Part shown: in pieces, positions 50,267 to 59,700 of the stretch
How positions within the stretch are numbered: the stretch's first letter is position 1
Layout: each line of letters opens with the position of its first letter
Source of the DNA: Alphaproteobacteria bacterium
Lineage (GTDB): Bacteria > Pseudomonadota > Alphaproteobacteria > JAJFFI01
Direction: 5' to 3'
DNA: 64,000 bases
Assembly (NCBI GenBank): GCA_030066595.1
Contig: JASJBI010000038.1
Span: forward strand, 50,202 to 114,201
Notes under the pieces: generated by a model
What the model saw: only the letters and a program-made list of their open reading frames with translations
Databases searched by the model: none
What the model was told of the DNA's origin: nothing
Made by a program: the position numbers and the translations under genes

Positions 50267-51148
50267 TCAGACGTGACCGGGTTGATAGTAGGGGTTGGCG
50301 CCGGCCGCGTGGTCGGTCACGTCCACCACCTCGCTGATCGTCGGAACGGCGCGCATGATCTCCACCTCGACTCCCTGGCGCAAGGTCACGGTCGACATGC
50401 CGCATCCCTGACAGCCGCCTTCGAGGCGGATGTAGGCGCGGTTCTCGCGCACATCGACCAGGGAGATAAAGCCGCCATGTGAGGCCACGGCCGGATTGAT
50501 GCGCTCCTCCAGAAGCTGCTGGATCGCGACGCCCTCGGGAGACATGAGACCAGGCGTTTCTTCCTCGACGGCCCAGCCGGCGGCGTCCCGGGCCGGCTCA
50601 TGGACGAACTCGATACCGGTCACCTGGGGAACGAGGTTCTTCAGCGTGTTCTCGATCTTGATCTCGACCGCGAACAGGGGCTGCGAGAAGCGCGTGCCTT
50701 CGAGGGACAGCTTGACCAGCCCGTCGTCATAGCCCTGGAAGCTCAGGGCCCCGCCCTCGCTTGCCAGCGCCGGCCGAAGACGGGATTCGATGACGTCCAG
50801 AACCGCGGCCACGACCGGGTTGTCGTCTCCGTAATCGGCCTGTTCGCCCTCATGCACGTCCGGCACGGGCATGACCGGCAGGCCGGCCACAAAGTGCTCC
50901 ATGATGGTGCCCAGGATCGGGGGCTTGAGAATCTGCCAGTCGGCGCCGTCGGCCTTGCGCACGGCAACGAAATCCGCGTCGAAGGCGACTCCGGCGACGC
51001 CCTCCACATTGAACAGGGCGGACGCCAGCGGGGACCGCTTGGCGGCCTCCGGGTCGTCGAACTGAGCCGAGCCGGACTCGAGGACCGTGCGTCCGGGATA
51101 GAAACGCATGACTGACCCGCCCGGCGCCGCCTCGGTTTGGATGAACAT
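50267..51148 (-). CDS. NifU-family Fe-S scaffold with extra NifU-like domain
   Basis: A 293-residue protein. Residues 1-95 are the Nfu N-terminal domain (MFIQTEAAPGGSVMRFYPGR). Residues about 110-190 (VLDVIESRLRPALASEGGAL) look like a NifU C-terminal domain but lack any CxxC. Residues about 215-275 are a true NifU domain with GGCQGCGMSTVTL, whose two Cys bind the Fe-S cluster. The usual alphaproteobacterial protein is about 185 residues and lacks the middle domain. It delivers Fe-S clusters to target proteins. The extra domain is an internal duplication that lost its ligands. Confidence 0.85.
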   Translation of the reverse strand: MFIQTEAAPGGSVMRFYPGRTVLESGSAQFDDPEAAKRSPLASALFNVEGVAGVAFDADFVAVRKADGADWQILKPPILGTIMEHFVAGLPVMPVPDVHEGEQADYGDDNPVVAAVLDVIESRLRPALASEGGALSFQGYDDGLVKLSLEGTRFSQPLFAVEIKIENTLKNLVPQVTGIEFVHEPARDAAGWAVEEETPGLMSPEGVAIQQLLEERINPAVASHGGFISLVDVRENRAYIRLEGGCQGCGMSTVTLRQGVEVEIMRAVPTISEVVDVTDHAAGANPYYQPGHV

Positions 51149-51340
51149 GCCTTGCTCCGCTCACGTTTCGCTGATGTCTGAACATGAAATCGCGGAGGCC
51201 GAAGATCAACCCCCCGCCATGGCTGACCAATCTGACCGTGTGCCTGGAATTCGCCTCACTCTCCCCCTATAGTCCGCCCCCTGGCGCTGGCGCCATAGAG
51301 CATTCTCCGCTTTACCCCTTCCCCGACAGGAGTCATCTTA

Positions 51341-51868
51341 ATGCGGTCTCTGCTTACCCTGTCCCTCTTATTCGGTTTGGCCATGGCTTCCACTGACGCT
51401 GATGCGGCGGATCCCGAGAACACCCTTTACCTGGATCTCAAGGACGGGCGCGTCACCATCGAAATGCGTCCGGATCTGGCGCCCAAACATGTGGCCCGGA
51501 TCAAGGAGCTCGCGCGCCAGGGCTTCTATGACGGGATCGTCTTCCACCGGGTGATCGACGGATTCATGGCGCAGACCGGGGACCCGGAAGGCACCGGCTT
51601 CGGCGGCTCGGGACAGAACATCCCTGCCGAGTTCACCAACGAGCCCTTCGAGCGCGGCACGGTGGGCATGGCCCGGTCCCAGAACCCGAACAGCGGCGAC
51701 AGCCAATTCTTCATCTGCTTCAAGTCGGCCCCGTTCCTGAACGGTCAGTACACGGTCTGGGGCAAAGTGGTGGACGGCATGGAGCATGTGGACGCCATCA
51801 CCCGCGGCGAGCCGCCCCCAAAGCCGGACAAGATCATCCGCATGCAGGTGGCCGCAGACGCCAAATAG
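51341..51868 (+). CDS. Periplasmic peptidylprolyl isomerase (cyclophilin)
   Basis: A 175-residue cyclophilin with a signal peptide (MRSLLTLSLLFGLAMAST, ADA cleavage). Conserved residues of the active site are present: FYDGIVFHRVIDGFMAQTGD, GGSGQNIPAEF, GMARSQNPNSGDSQFFI and FLNGQYTVWGKVVDGM. It speeds cis-trans prolyl isomerisation in the periplasm, assisting folding. It stands alone, divergent from the NifU gene. Confidence 0.92.
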   Translation: MRSLLTLSLLFGLAMASTDADAADPENTLYLDLKDGRVTIEMRPDLAPKHVARIKELARQGFYDGIVFHRVIDGFMAQTGDPEGTGFGGSGQNIPAEFTNEPFERGTVGMARSQNPNSGDSQFFICFKSAPFLNGQYTVWGKVVDGMEHVDAITRGEPPPKPDKIIRMQVAADAK

Positions 51869-51930
51869 GGGTCGCGACCGACCATCCAGCAAATTGTGAG
51901 AGAGAGCAGAGGCCGTCCTCCCCAAGCGAC

Positions 51931-51970
51931 CTCATCCTTCGAGGCGGCCTCGCAGGCCTTCTCAGGATGA
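51931..51970. repeat. REP-like palindrome
   Basis: TCATCCT at 51932-51938 and AGGATGA at 51964-51970 form the outer stem, with GAG/CTC and GGCCT/AGGCC pairs inside, giving a stable hairpin. Sequences of the form CTCATCCTTCGAG ... CTCAGGATGA are scattered in many alphaproteobacterial genomes. It lies between convergent cyclophilin and cytochrome genes, so it may also stop transcription. Confidence 0.6.
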
Positions 51971-52018
51971 AGTGCAAACGGCGAGGCACGCCGCGCGTCT
52001 TGCGCCTGCAGGCGCGAC

Positions 52019-52924
52019 CTATTTTTTGGTTTTTTTCGGCTCGATCTTGTTCTGGACCGGCGGCAGGCTCCGCAGGTAGTCGACCATGGCGGCCCGGTCC
52101 TGGTCGGTGAGCTTGCTGGTGGTGTTGTCGACCACCTCGCCCATCTGTCCGCCGACCACGTCGCCTGACGGGGTCAGGCCGATCTGCAAGAGGAACAGGA
52201 AGTCGTCCTTGCTCCATTTGCCGAGGCCGGTTTCCGAATCGGGCGTGATGTTCGGCACGCTGCCGCCCTCGGGTCCCTCCTGGGCCCCGGCCAGCCACAT
52301 GTCGGTTTTCAGGCCGCCGAGCGCATCTCGGGGCGTGTGGCATTCGCCGCAATGGCCGAGCGCGCGGACCAGATAGGCGCCCCGGTTCCAGGCCTCGGAT
52401 TTGGCCTCCTCCGGTGCCATGGGGCCGGGCTCGAAATAGAGCCATTTCCAGAAGGTTACGGCAAAGCGCCAGCCGAAGGGGAAGCGCAGATCATGCGGCC
52501 GGCTGGGCTCGGCCACGGCCGGCTGGGCGCGGAGATAGGCCCAGAGATCGCGCATGTCCTGGTCGGACATCCCGGTGAACGCCGGGTAGGGAAAGGCCGG
52601 AAAGTAGTGCGAGCCGTCGGGTGCGCGGCCCTCGCGGAGCGCCCGGATGAACTCCGCCTCGCTCCAGGAGCCGATTCCATGGTCCGGGTCCGGCGTGATG
52701 TTGGGCCCATAGAAGGTGCCGAACGGGGTCTTGAGCGCCCGGCCGCCGGCCAGCGCCGGCCCCTTGTTCTTTACATCGGTGTGGCAGCCGAGACATCCGG
52801 CGGCATGGAAGACGTAGGCGCCGCGTGCGACCGCGTCGTCCTCCGCCTGTGCCTTTGGAGCGCCAAGCAGCAGGCCGAGCGCGACCGACAAGCCCAGCCA
52901 CGCCCGGTCCGCGCGCCCGCGCAC
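52019..52924 (-). CDS. Di-haem cytochrome c
   Basis: A 301-residue exported c-type cytochrome: signal peptide (WLGLSVALGLLLGAPKAQA) and two CxxCH haem sites, GCLGCHTD near residue 45 and GHCGECHTPRD near 190, each with a following methionine-containing segment. The domain order resembles cytochrome subunits of membrane alcohol or sugar dehydrogenases. The GTG start at 52924 begins the signal peptide. It is 11 bases downstream of the cytochrome c' gene and is probably co-transcribed with it. The C-terminus is lysine-rich. Confidence 0.85.
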   Translation of the reverse strand: MRGRADRAWLGLSVALGLLLGAPKAQAEDDAVARGAYVFHAAGCLGCHTDVKNKGPALAGGRALKTPFGTFYGPNITPDPDHGIGSWSEAEFIRALREGRAPDGSHYFPAFPYPAFTGMSDQDMRDLWAYLRAQPAVAEPSRPHDLRFPFGWRFAVTFWKWLYFEPGPMAPEEAKSEAWNRGAYLVRALGHCGECHTPRDALGGLKTDMWLAGAQEGPEGGSVPNITPDSETGLGKWSKDDFLFLLQIGLTPSGDVVGGQMGEVVDNTTSKLTDQDRAAMVDYLRSLPPVQNKIEPKKTKK

Positions 52925-52935
52925 GGCGATTCCGC

Positions 52936-53397
52936 CTATTTTTCCGTGCGGAAGGGCTTGTGGCAGGCGCCGCAGCCTTCCTTGCCCATCTTGCCGAACT
53001 GCGCCGCCATGGCGGCCTTGTCGCCGCCCTTGGCGACTTCGGCGAGCTTGCCGCTCTCCTCCACCAGCTTGGCGTTGACCGCTTCGAACTCGCTCCATTT
53101 CTGCCAGATCTCCGGCTTTGCTCGGGTCTTGCCCTTGTCCGAACCCGGCGGGAAGAAGGACGGGATCACGGTGGCCAGCCCGTTGATCGCCTTGGCGTGC
53201 GCTTCCACGACCTCGCCATTGCCGGCGGCCAGTCCGCCCTTGATGCCCCCCATATGGGCGCCGATCGAGGACATGACCGCCTGCCTCTGCTTGAGGGCCA
53301 GGGCCGCGTCGGCGGCGCTCACGGCGGCGGCGCCGGTGGCGACCGCACCGGCCGCGATCAACGCGCCCAAGGCGCCGGATTTCCAGGACATTGTCAT
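52936..53397 (-). CDS. Cytochrome c'
   Basis: A 153-residue protein with a signal peptide (SGALGALIAAGAVATGAAAV) and a four-helix-bundle sequence ending in the haem attachment motif GCGACHKPFR near the C-terminus, as in cytochromes c' and c-556. These bind NO or act in periplasmic electron transfer. GGAG lies about 7 bases before the ATG at 53397. It is first in an operon with the di-haem cytochrome, which may be its electron partner. Confidence 0.88.
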   Translation of the reverse strand: MTMSWKSGALGALIAAGAVATGAAAVSAADAALALKQRQAVMSSIGAHMGGIKGGLAAGNGEVVEAHAKAINGLATVIPSFFPPGSDKGKTRAKPEIWQKWSEFEAVNAKLVEESGKLAEVAKGGDKAAMAAQFGKMGKEGCGACHKPFRTEK

Positions 53398-53586
53398 GAC
53401 TGTTCTCCACCCTGTTGATACTGGGCCGCGTCGCGAACGGACGCGGGTCGGCAGCGAAGCCGTTCGGCCGATCGGCCGTTCTGCATGATAGGCCAGACGT
53501 TTGCGCCCGGATGCCCCTATGATTGCAATATCACAATCACGATTGCGTGATGTTCCGATGACGCTGGGGGACCATCGGTTGGTGCT

Positions 53587-54960
53587 CTAGCGTTCTCGGA
53601 AGGCCTCGTGCTTGAGCTTGAGCACCGGGCGGATCATGTAGGACAGCACCGAGCGGGTGCCCGTGTGGATGTCCACGGTGGCCTGCATGCCCGGGGTGAT
53701 CGGCAGCGGCGCCTCGGCCTCGCCGAGATAGGCCTTGTCCGTGGTCACCACGACGCGGAAATAGGGTGTGCCGTCCTCGTCCGTGTTGGCGTCCGCGGCG
53801 ATCTGGCTGACCTGGCCGTCGAGCCCGCCATAGCGGACGAATTCGTAGCTGGTGACCTTGACCACGGCCGGCTGTCCCAGCTGGACGTAGCCAAGATCGA
53901 CCGGGTTGAGCTTGGCTTCGACGACCAGGGTCTCCTCTGACGGGACAATCTCCATGATCGGCTCGCCGGGGCGGACCACGCCGCCGATGGTGTGATAACG
54001 CAGGTTCTTGACCACCCCCTGGATCGGGCTGCGGATCTCGGTGCGCCGGACCTGTTCGGTGGCCATGCCGAGGTTCTCGCGAATGCGCGCGATCTCGACC
54101 TGGACCTGGCCAAGCTCTTCCGAGGCGGTGCTGCGGAAGCGGAGCGTCTCCTCCGTTAGGCGTTCGCGGGATTCCTGCAGGCTCGCCTGGGTGCGCGGGA
54201 TCGCCGACTCGATGGTCTCGATCTGGCCTTCCAGGCGGGCCACTTCGCGCCGCCGTTCCAGATGTTCGAGCTTGGACACCAGCCCCTCGGACAACAGGTC
54301 CTGCGACATGGCGAGCGACTGGCGGGCCAGCTTGAGGTCACGGTTGAGGGTGCGCAGGCTGGCATCGAGCTCCTGGACCGCGGCCTCGCGCTGCCGGATC
54401 TGCTCGTCCAACACCTTGAGCGCGCTCTGATGCTCGCGGAGACGCGCTGCGTAGGACTCCTGCTCGCCGCGAAGCAGATCGGATCGCCGCTCGGCGATCG
54501 CTGGCGGGAACTCGGGCTCCCGCCCCTTGGCTTCCGCCTCGAGCCGCGCCCGCTTGAGCAGCAGCGCGTCGAGCTGCACCTGCAGCTCCTCTGCGTTCAT
54601 GCTGTTCACGCCCAGGTTCAGCGAGACCAGCGGGTCGCCCGGCGTGACCACGTTCCCGTCCCGCACATGGATCTCGCGAATGATGCCGCCTTCGAGATGC
54701 TGGATCACCTTGATGTTGCCTTGGGGCACGACCTCGCCGACCGCGATCGCCACCTCGTCGAGCTGGGCGATATAAGCCCAGACCAGGCCAACCGCGACCA
54801 GCGCCATGATGATGCGGGCGAAGGGCAGCCAGCTCCGGCCGGGCGCGGCCTTGAGCAGGGACTCGAGCGTGGCCCTGGACTCGGCCGAGCGCGCCTTGGT
54901 GTCCGTGTGCGCGCCGGTCGCGCCGGCCTCCCCGGCGGCCGTGTCCGCTTGCCCGGTCAT
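53587..54960 (-). CDS. Type I secretion adaptor, HlyD family
   Basis: A 457-residue membrane fusion protein with one transmembrane helix (WLPFARIIMALVAVGLVWAY), a barrel-sandwich domain (GEVVPQGNIKVIQHLEGGII), a long coiled coil (about 120-290) and the HlyD C-terminal region (SPIQGVVKNLRYHTIGGVVR). It bridges the ABC exporter and an outer-membrane TolC-like channel, which is not encoded in the window. The ATG overlaps the ABC gene stop (ATGA), so it is translationally coupled. It serves the RTX protein upstream. Confidence 0.92.
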   Translation of the reverse strand: MTGQADTAAGEAGATGAHTDTKARSAESRATLESLLKAAPGRSWLPFARIIMALVAVGLVWAYIAQLDEVAIAVGEVVPQGNIKVIQHLEGGIIREIHVRDGNVVTPGDPLVSLNLGVNSMNAEELQVQLDALLLKRARLEAEAKGREPEFPPAIAERRSDLLRGEQESYAARLREHQSALKVLDEQIRQREAAVQELDASLRTLNRDLKLARQSLAMSQDLLSEGLVSKLEHLERRREVARLEGQIETIESAIPRTQASLQESRERLTEETLRFRSTASEELGQVQVEIARIRENLGMATEQVRRTEIRSPIQGVVKNLRYHTIGGVVRPGEPIMEIVPSEETLVVEAKLNPVDLGYVQLGQPAVVKVTSYEFVRYGGLDGQVSQIAADANTDEDGTPYFRVVVTTDKAYLGEAEAPLPITPGMQATVDIHTGTRSVLSYMIRPVLKLKHEAFRER

Positions 54961-56687
54961 GACTGATGCACCACCTTGGGCCGCGGACCCGCGCCCGGGA
55001 ACAGCCGAGGCAGGATGTCCTTGGTCGGCCCGCCCATGGTGATCCGGCCGGCCTCCATGACCACGATGTCGCTGGCCGCGCGCAGGAGTGCGGGGCTGTG
55101 CGTGACCAACAGGACCGTGTGGTTCCCGGCCAGCGTGGCCAGGGTCTCGGCGAGCGACTCCTCGGACTGGCGGTCGAGATGGCTGGTCGGCTCGTCCAGC
55201 ATCAGCACCGGCGGGTCGCCGACCAGCGCCCGGGCGATGATGATGCGCTGGCGGATGCCGCTCGAGAGCCGGGCCCCGGCCTCGCCGATTTCGGCGCCGT
55301 AGCCGTCCGGCAGATCCAGGATATAGCCGTGCACGCCGGCCTTCTTGGCCGCGGCGATGACGTCTTCGTCCGTGGCATCCGGCTGGCGCAGAGCAATGTT
55401 GTCGCGCACCGTGCCGGCGAACAGCACGGTCTCCTGTGGCACATAGCCGATCCATCTGACCAGCTCGGCGCGGCTGAACTGGGCGATGTCGGCGCCGTCC
55501 AAGAGCACGCGCCCCTGGTCCGACGCATAGAGTCCCTGCAGCAGCTTCAGCATGGTGGTCTTGCCGCTGCCGTTACGGCCGACGATGGCATGCAGCCCGC
55601 GGGCCGGCAGCTTGAGCCGGATGCCGTCGACCGCAGGCGCCAGATCGGGCCCGTAGCGGAAGCTCACATTGTCCAGGACCAACTCGCCCTTGGGCTTTTC
55701 GAGCTGGACCGCGCTCTCGCGCCGATCCTCGGGATGGCGGAACGCCTCGGACAGCCGTCCGATCGCGTGCCGCGCCTGGGCGTAGGCGCGCCAGGTGCCG
55801 ACCAGCTGTTGGAAGGGCTGGACGATGCGCATGCTCAGCATGTTGGTGGCGATCAGCGCGCCGATCGAAAGCCGCTGGTCGATGATCGCCAGCGCGCCGA
55901 CGACGGTGATGATCACCGTGGTGAATACGGCCAGCGAGATGCCGAGGTTGAGATAGCTGTCCGCGCGGCCGCCGCGATGCATCGCCCGCTGGATCGTACC
56001 CGCGTGGCGGTCCTCCCAGGCTGGCCTCAGGGCGCGGTCCAGCGCCAGCGCCTTGACCGTGGCGCGCCCGGCGATGACCTCGGCGATGAAGCCGTCCCGG
56101 TTGAAGGTCGCCTGGCGTTCGTTTTCCTGGGCCTTGCCCAATACCGTGGCCGAGCGCCAGGCGACCAGCACGAAGACCGGGATCAGGGCCAGCAGCACCC
56201 AGGCGATCGGCAAGGCGATGATGAAGACGAAGGAGACGAAGATGATCGCGAAGGGGATGTCGAAGAGCAGGATCGCGGTCGCGCCCGAGAACACGTTGCG
56301 CACCGTGTCCACGTCCCGGAAGAGCGCCTGCCAGTAGGCCATCGGCCGGGTCTCGAGCACGCGCAGCGGCACCGAGACCAGCTTGTCGAACAGGATCTGC
56401 CCGACCAGCACGTCCATGCGGAGCGCCACCCGCTGCAGCAGGCGGCTGCGCGCCTGGCGCAACAGAAAGTCGAAGGTGATGGCGAAGGCCATGCCGATGG
56501 CCAGGCCCTTGAGCGTGGCCAGCCCCTGGAAGAACACCACCCGGTCGTATACCTGCAGCACGAAGACCGGCACCGAGAGCGCGAGCAGATTGACGAACAG
56601 CGAGATCGCGGCGACCTCGCGGAAGGCCGGCCTGAGACCGCGGACGATCTCCTTGAGCCAGGCGTTGGGGGCGGGTTTATCGCTCAT
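54957..56687 (-). CDS. Type I secretion ABC exporter (permease-ATPase)
   Basis: A 576-residue fused permease and ATPase of the PrtD/LapB group, without an N-terminal C39 peptidase domain. It has about six transmembrane helices in residues 20-300, Walker A GRNGSGKTT, Walker B VLMLDEPTSHLD, and the switch His (LLVTHSP). The ABC signature reads LSSGIRQRI instead of the canonical LSGGQ. It exports the RTX protein encoded directly upstream, with the HlyD adaptor downstream. Full length for the family. Confidence 0.92.
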   Translation of the reverse strand: MSDKPAPNAWLKEIVRGLRPAFREVAAISLFVNLLALSVPVFVLQVYDRVVFFQGLATLKGLAIGMAFAITFDFLLRQARSRLLQRVALRMDVLVGQILFDKLVSVPLRVLETRPMAYWQALFRDVDTVRNVFSGATAILLFDIPFAIIFVSFVFIIALPIAWVLLALIPVFVLVAWRSATVLGKAQENERQATFNRDGFIAEVIAGRATVKALALDRALRPAWEDRHAGTIQRAMHRGGRADSYLNLGISLAVFTTVIITVVGALAIIDQRLSIGALIATNMLSMRIVQPFQQLVGTWRAYAQARHAIGRLSEAFRHPEDRRESAVQLEKPKGELVLDNVSFRYGPDLAPAVDGIRLKLPARGLHAIVGRNGSGKTTMLKLLQGLYASDQGRVLLDGADIAQFSRAELVRWIGYVPQETVLFAGTVRDNIALRQPDATDEDVIAAAKKAGVHGYILDLPDGYGAEIGEAGARLSSGIRQRIIIARALVGDPPVLMLDEPTSHLDRQSEESLAETLATLAGNHTVLLVTHSPALLRAASDIVVMEAGRITMGGPTKDILPRLFPGAGPRPKVVHQS

Positions 56688-56749
56688 GCCGCCGCTCTTT
56701 GGGGGGGTGCGCAGCCATGGGAGAGTATAGCGGGGCGGCCAGGAGAGAC

Positions 56750-59700
56750 CTAACTGACGAAGTTGATATCGTTGGCGTTCGGGTTGTCGCTGGTGCCCGG
56801 ATCGAAGTCCGCAACAATGGTGTAGCCGCCGCCGGCGCCGTCGTCGTCGTAGATCAGCGAGCCGGTGCTATCGAGGATCAACACGGCTTCGTCGCCGTAC
56901 ACGCTGTTGACGCCTGCCAGGACGCCGCCTTCGTCGAAGTCGTCATCGTATTCCTCGTCGATCACCAGGAAGTTGACGTTGGCCTCCGGGCTGCCATTGC
57001 CGCTGAGCTCGCCCCAGCCGTTGCCTTCGAGAACCAAATCGTCAAGCCCGGAGGCGAAATTCAGGATCTCGTCGACGTCCAAGCCGGCCTGCGTCTGGGT
57101 CAGGCCGTTCCCAATAAAGGTTCCGTCGCTGGGGTTGAGGTAGGCCAGCATATCGCCGGATTCGTCGCCGCCCGCGTTGATCTCGTCCGCGCCCTGACCG
57201 CCGACCATACGGTCGCCACTGGTGCCGCCGAAGAGCGTGTCGTTGCCCGCCCCGCCTTCGAGCGTGTCGGCGCCCCCTTGCCCCGAAAGCTCGTCGTCGC
57301 CCTCGCCGCCGACGAAGAGGTTAGGATCGTTGTTGCCGAACATGAAGTCGTTTGAGCTGGTGCCGATTACGTCGTCGATGTTCGTCAGCGCGTCGGTGTC
57401 GCCGAACGGATCGATCGCGGACTCGGCGCCGATCTCGTCCAGGGAGAAGGTCGCGAGATTGACCGTGACTCCGCCGGTGCCGCCGAAATCCACCTCCGCT
57501 TCGCTGTAATCGACCGTGTCGTCTCCGCCCAGGCCGTTGATGGTGTCGTCGCCCTGCATGCCGCGGAAGCGGTTGTTCCCGCCGTTGCCAAGCAGCCTGT
57601 CCGCAAGCTCGCTGCCGCGTACAGCGTCAATGTTCGACAGATCATCGGAAAACCCGCCAGCGTTCGTATTGCCGGTCGCGAGGCCGTCATCCAGGATGAC
57701 CTCAACCCCGGGGGTGGCCCCGCCGCTGTCGACAATGCCGCTGAACAGGTAGTCGATCTCGTCGAAGCCGCCGTCGCCGATGGTGTCGTTGTCGCCGTTG
57801 ATTGTGTCGTTGCCGCCGCGCGGCCGGAAGCGCTCGTCCGCCTCGCTGCCGATCAACGTGTCGCTGTTCTGGACGTCCGATCCTTCGACGGCTTCGATGC
57901 CGACGAGCGTGTCGGTTCCCCCAAGTCCGTCGCTCGCCAATCCGGCTGCCAGATTCACGCTCACCCCGCTCTGGGCGAACTGGTAACTCGCCTGGTCGAA
58001 GCCCGAGCCGCCGTCGATGAAATCGTTTCCGGCGCCGCCGTCGAACTCCTCAAACTGGTCATTGTCCGGGTTGCCGCCGATCAGCGCATCATTGCCGGCG
58101 GACCCGACGATGCGCTCGATATTGATGACCTGATCCGTGCCGCCGAAGCCGTCCAGGCCCGTCGCCGCCGCCACATTGACAGTCGTCGTCCCGCCGCCGT
58201 CGAGCGCCAGAACCGCATTTACTGTGTCGTCCGAAAGGTTGACCACGACGCCGGTGTTGTCGCCCGGGTTCTGGTCAAACCGGCCCAGCGGATCGCCGCT
58301 GTAGTCGGCGGAGTCGAATGCCCCCCGAACGCCATCGACGAAGTCGTCGCCGCCGTCGAGCAGGTCGTCGCCGCCACCGCCGATCAGGCGGTCGTTCTGA
58401 TCATCACCGCGCAACGTGTCGTTGTCGGCGCCGCCGACCAGGGTATCGATGTCATCGCCACCTTCGAGCGTGTCTTGCCCGTCAGCGCCCCGAAGGATGT
58501 CTCTGCCGGCGCCGCCGACAAGGCTGTCGTCACCCTGCCGGCCCCTGAGGGAGCTTCCCAGGTCGTCGGCGATCAAGGTGTCGTTGAGGGGGCTGCCGCT
58601 CGCCTCCTCGATGTTTGTCAGGCTGTCCGTGAAGGTGCCGCCGTCCGTGGTTCCGACGGCCGTCCCTGAATCCAGGTTGACGCTGACGCCTTGGTCGCCC
58701 GCGGTCCCGCCATCTGCGTCGACGATCCCGCTGAACCGGTAGTCGATCTGATCGAAGCCCGAACCGCCGTCGACGGTGTCGTTGCCGCCGCGCGGCCGGA
58801 ACTGCTCGAAACCGTTGCTTGCCGGATTGCCGCCGATCAGCGAGTCCCTGCCTTCCGAGCCCTCGAGCCCCTCGATGCTGACCAGGGTGTCGGTGCCGCC
58901 GAAGCCGTCGACCGCCAACCCCGTCACCAGGTTCGCGGTCACGCCCGCATCGCCGGGGCCCAACGGGTCGAACTGATAGCTGGCCCGGTCGAAGCCCGTT
59001 CCGCCGTCGATCGAGTCGCTGCCGCCGCGGCCGTCGAACTCCTCGAAACCATCATTCGCCGTATTGCCGCCGATGAGCGCGTCGTTGCCGGCCGAGCCCA
59101 CCGCCCGCTCGAGGTTCACGACCGTATCCGTGCCGCCACTGCCGTCCAGCGCCCGCTCCCCGTCGACGAGCACCGTGGTGGTCCCGCCGCCGTCCAACGC
59201 CAGAGTGGCCTCGACGCTGTCGCCCGAAAAGTTGACCACAACGCCGGTGCCGGCGCCGAACCGGCCGAGGGGGTCGTTGGTATAGAATGCCGAATCGAAA
59301 AATCCGCGAGTCGTCGTTCCCGGATCGAAATCATCGCCGCCGTCGAGCGAATCGTTGCCGCCGCCGCCGAACAGGTCGTCGTTCTGGTCGCCACCGAGCA
59401 GCGTATCGTCGCCGGCGCCGCCGAAGAGGAAGTCGGTGCCGTCGCCGCCATCGATTTCGTCGGCGCCGCCAAAGCCGAAGAGCAAGTCGATCCCGTCATT
59501 GCCATTGAGCGTGTCGCCGCCGTTTTCGCCGACGATCAGGTCATCGGTCGCGCCGCCGTCTATTGACACGCCCACACCTGGTCCCGCGTCCGCCACGAGC
59601 AGCTGAAAGGTGAAGTCATCGAACTCTACGACCTCGATGCCGGAAATCGTGTCCGCCCCGAAGTCGCCGTCGGAGGGATCGACGTCCGCCAGTACAATGG

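Noticed and set aside
53520..53560. Imperfect palindrome ATCACAATCACGATTGCGTG upstream of the cytochrome c' operon as an FNR/NNR-type operator
   Set aside because: The half sites do not fit TTGAT-N4-ATCAA, and it is about 130 bases from the start codon. It may be regulatory but is not assignable.
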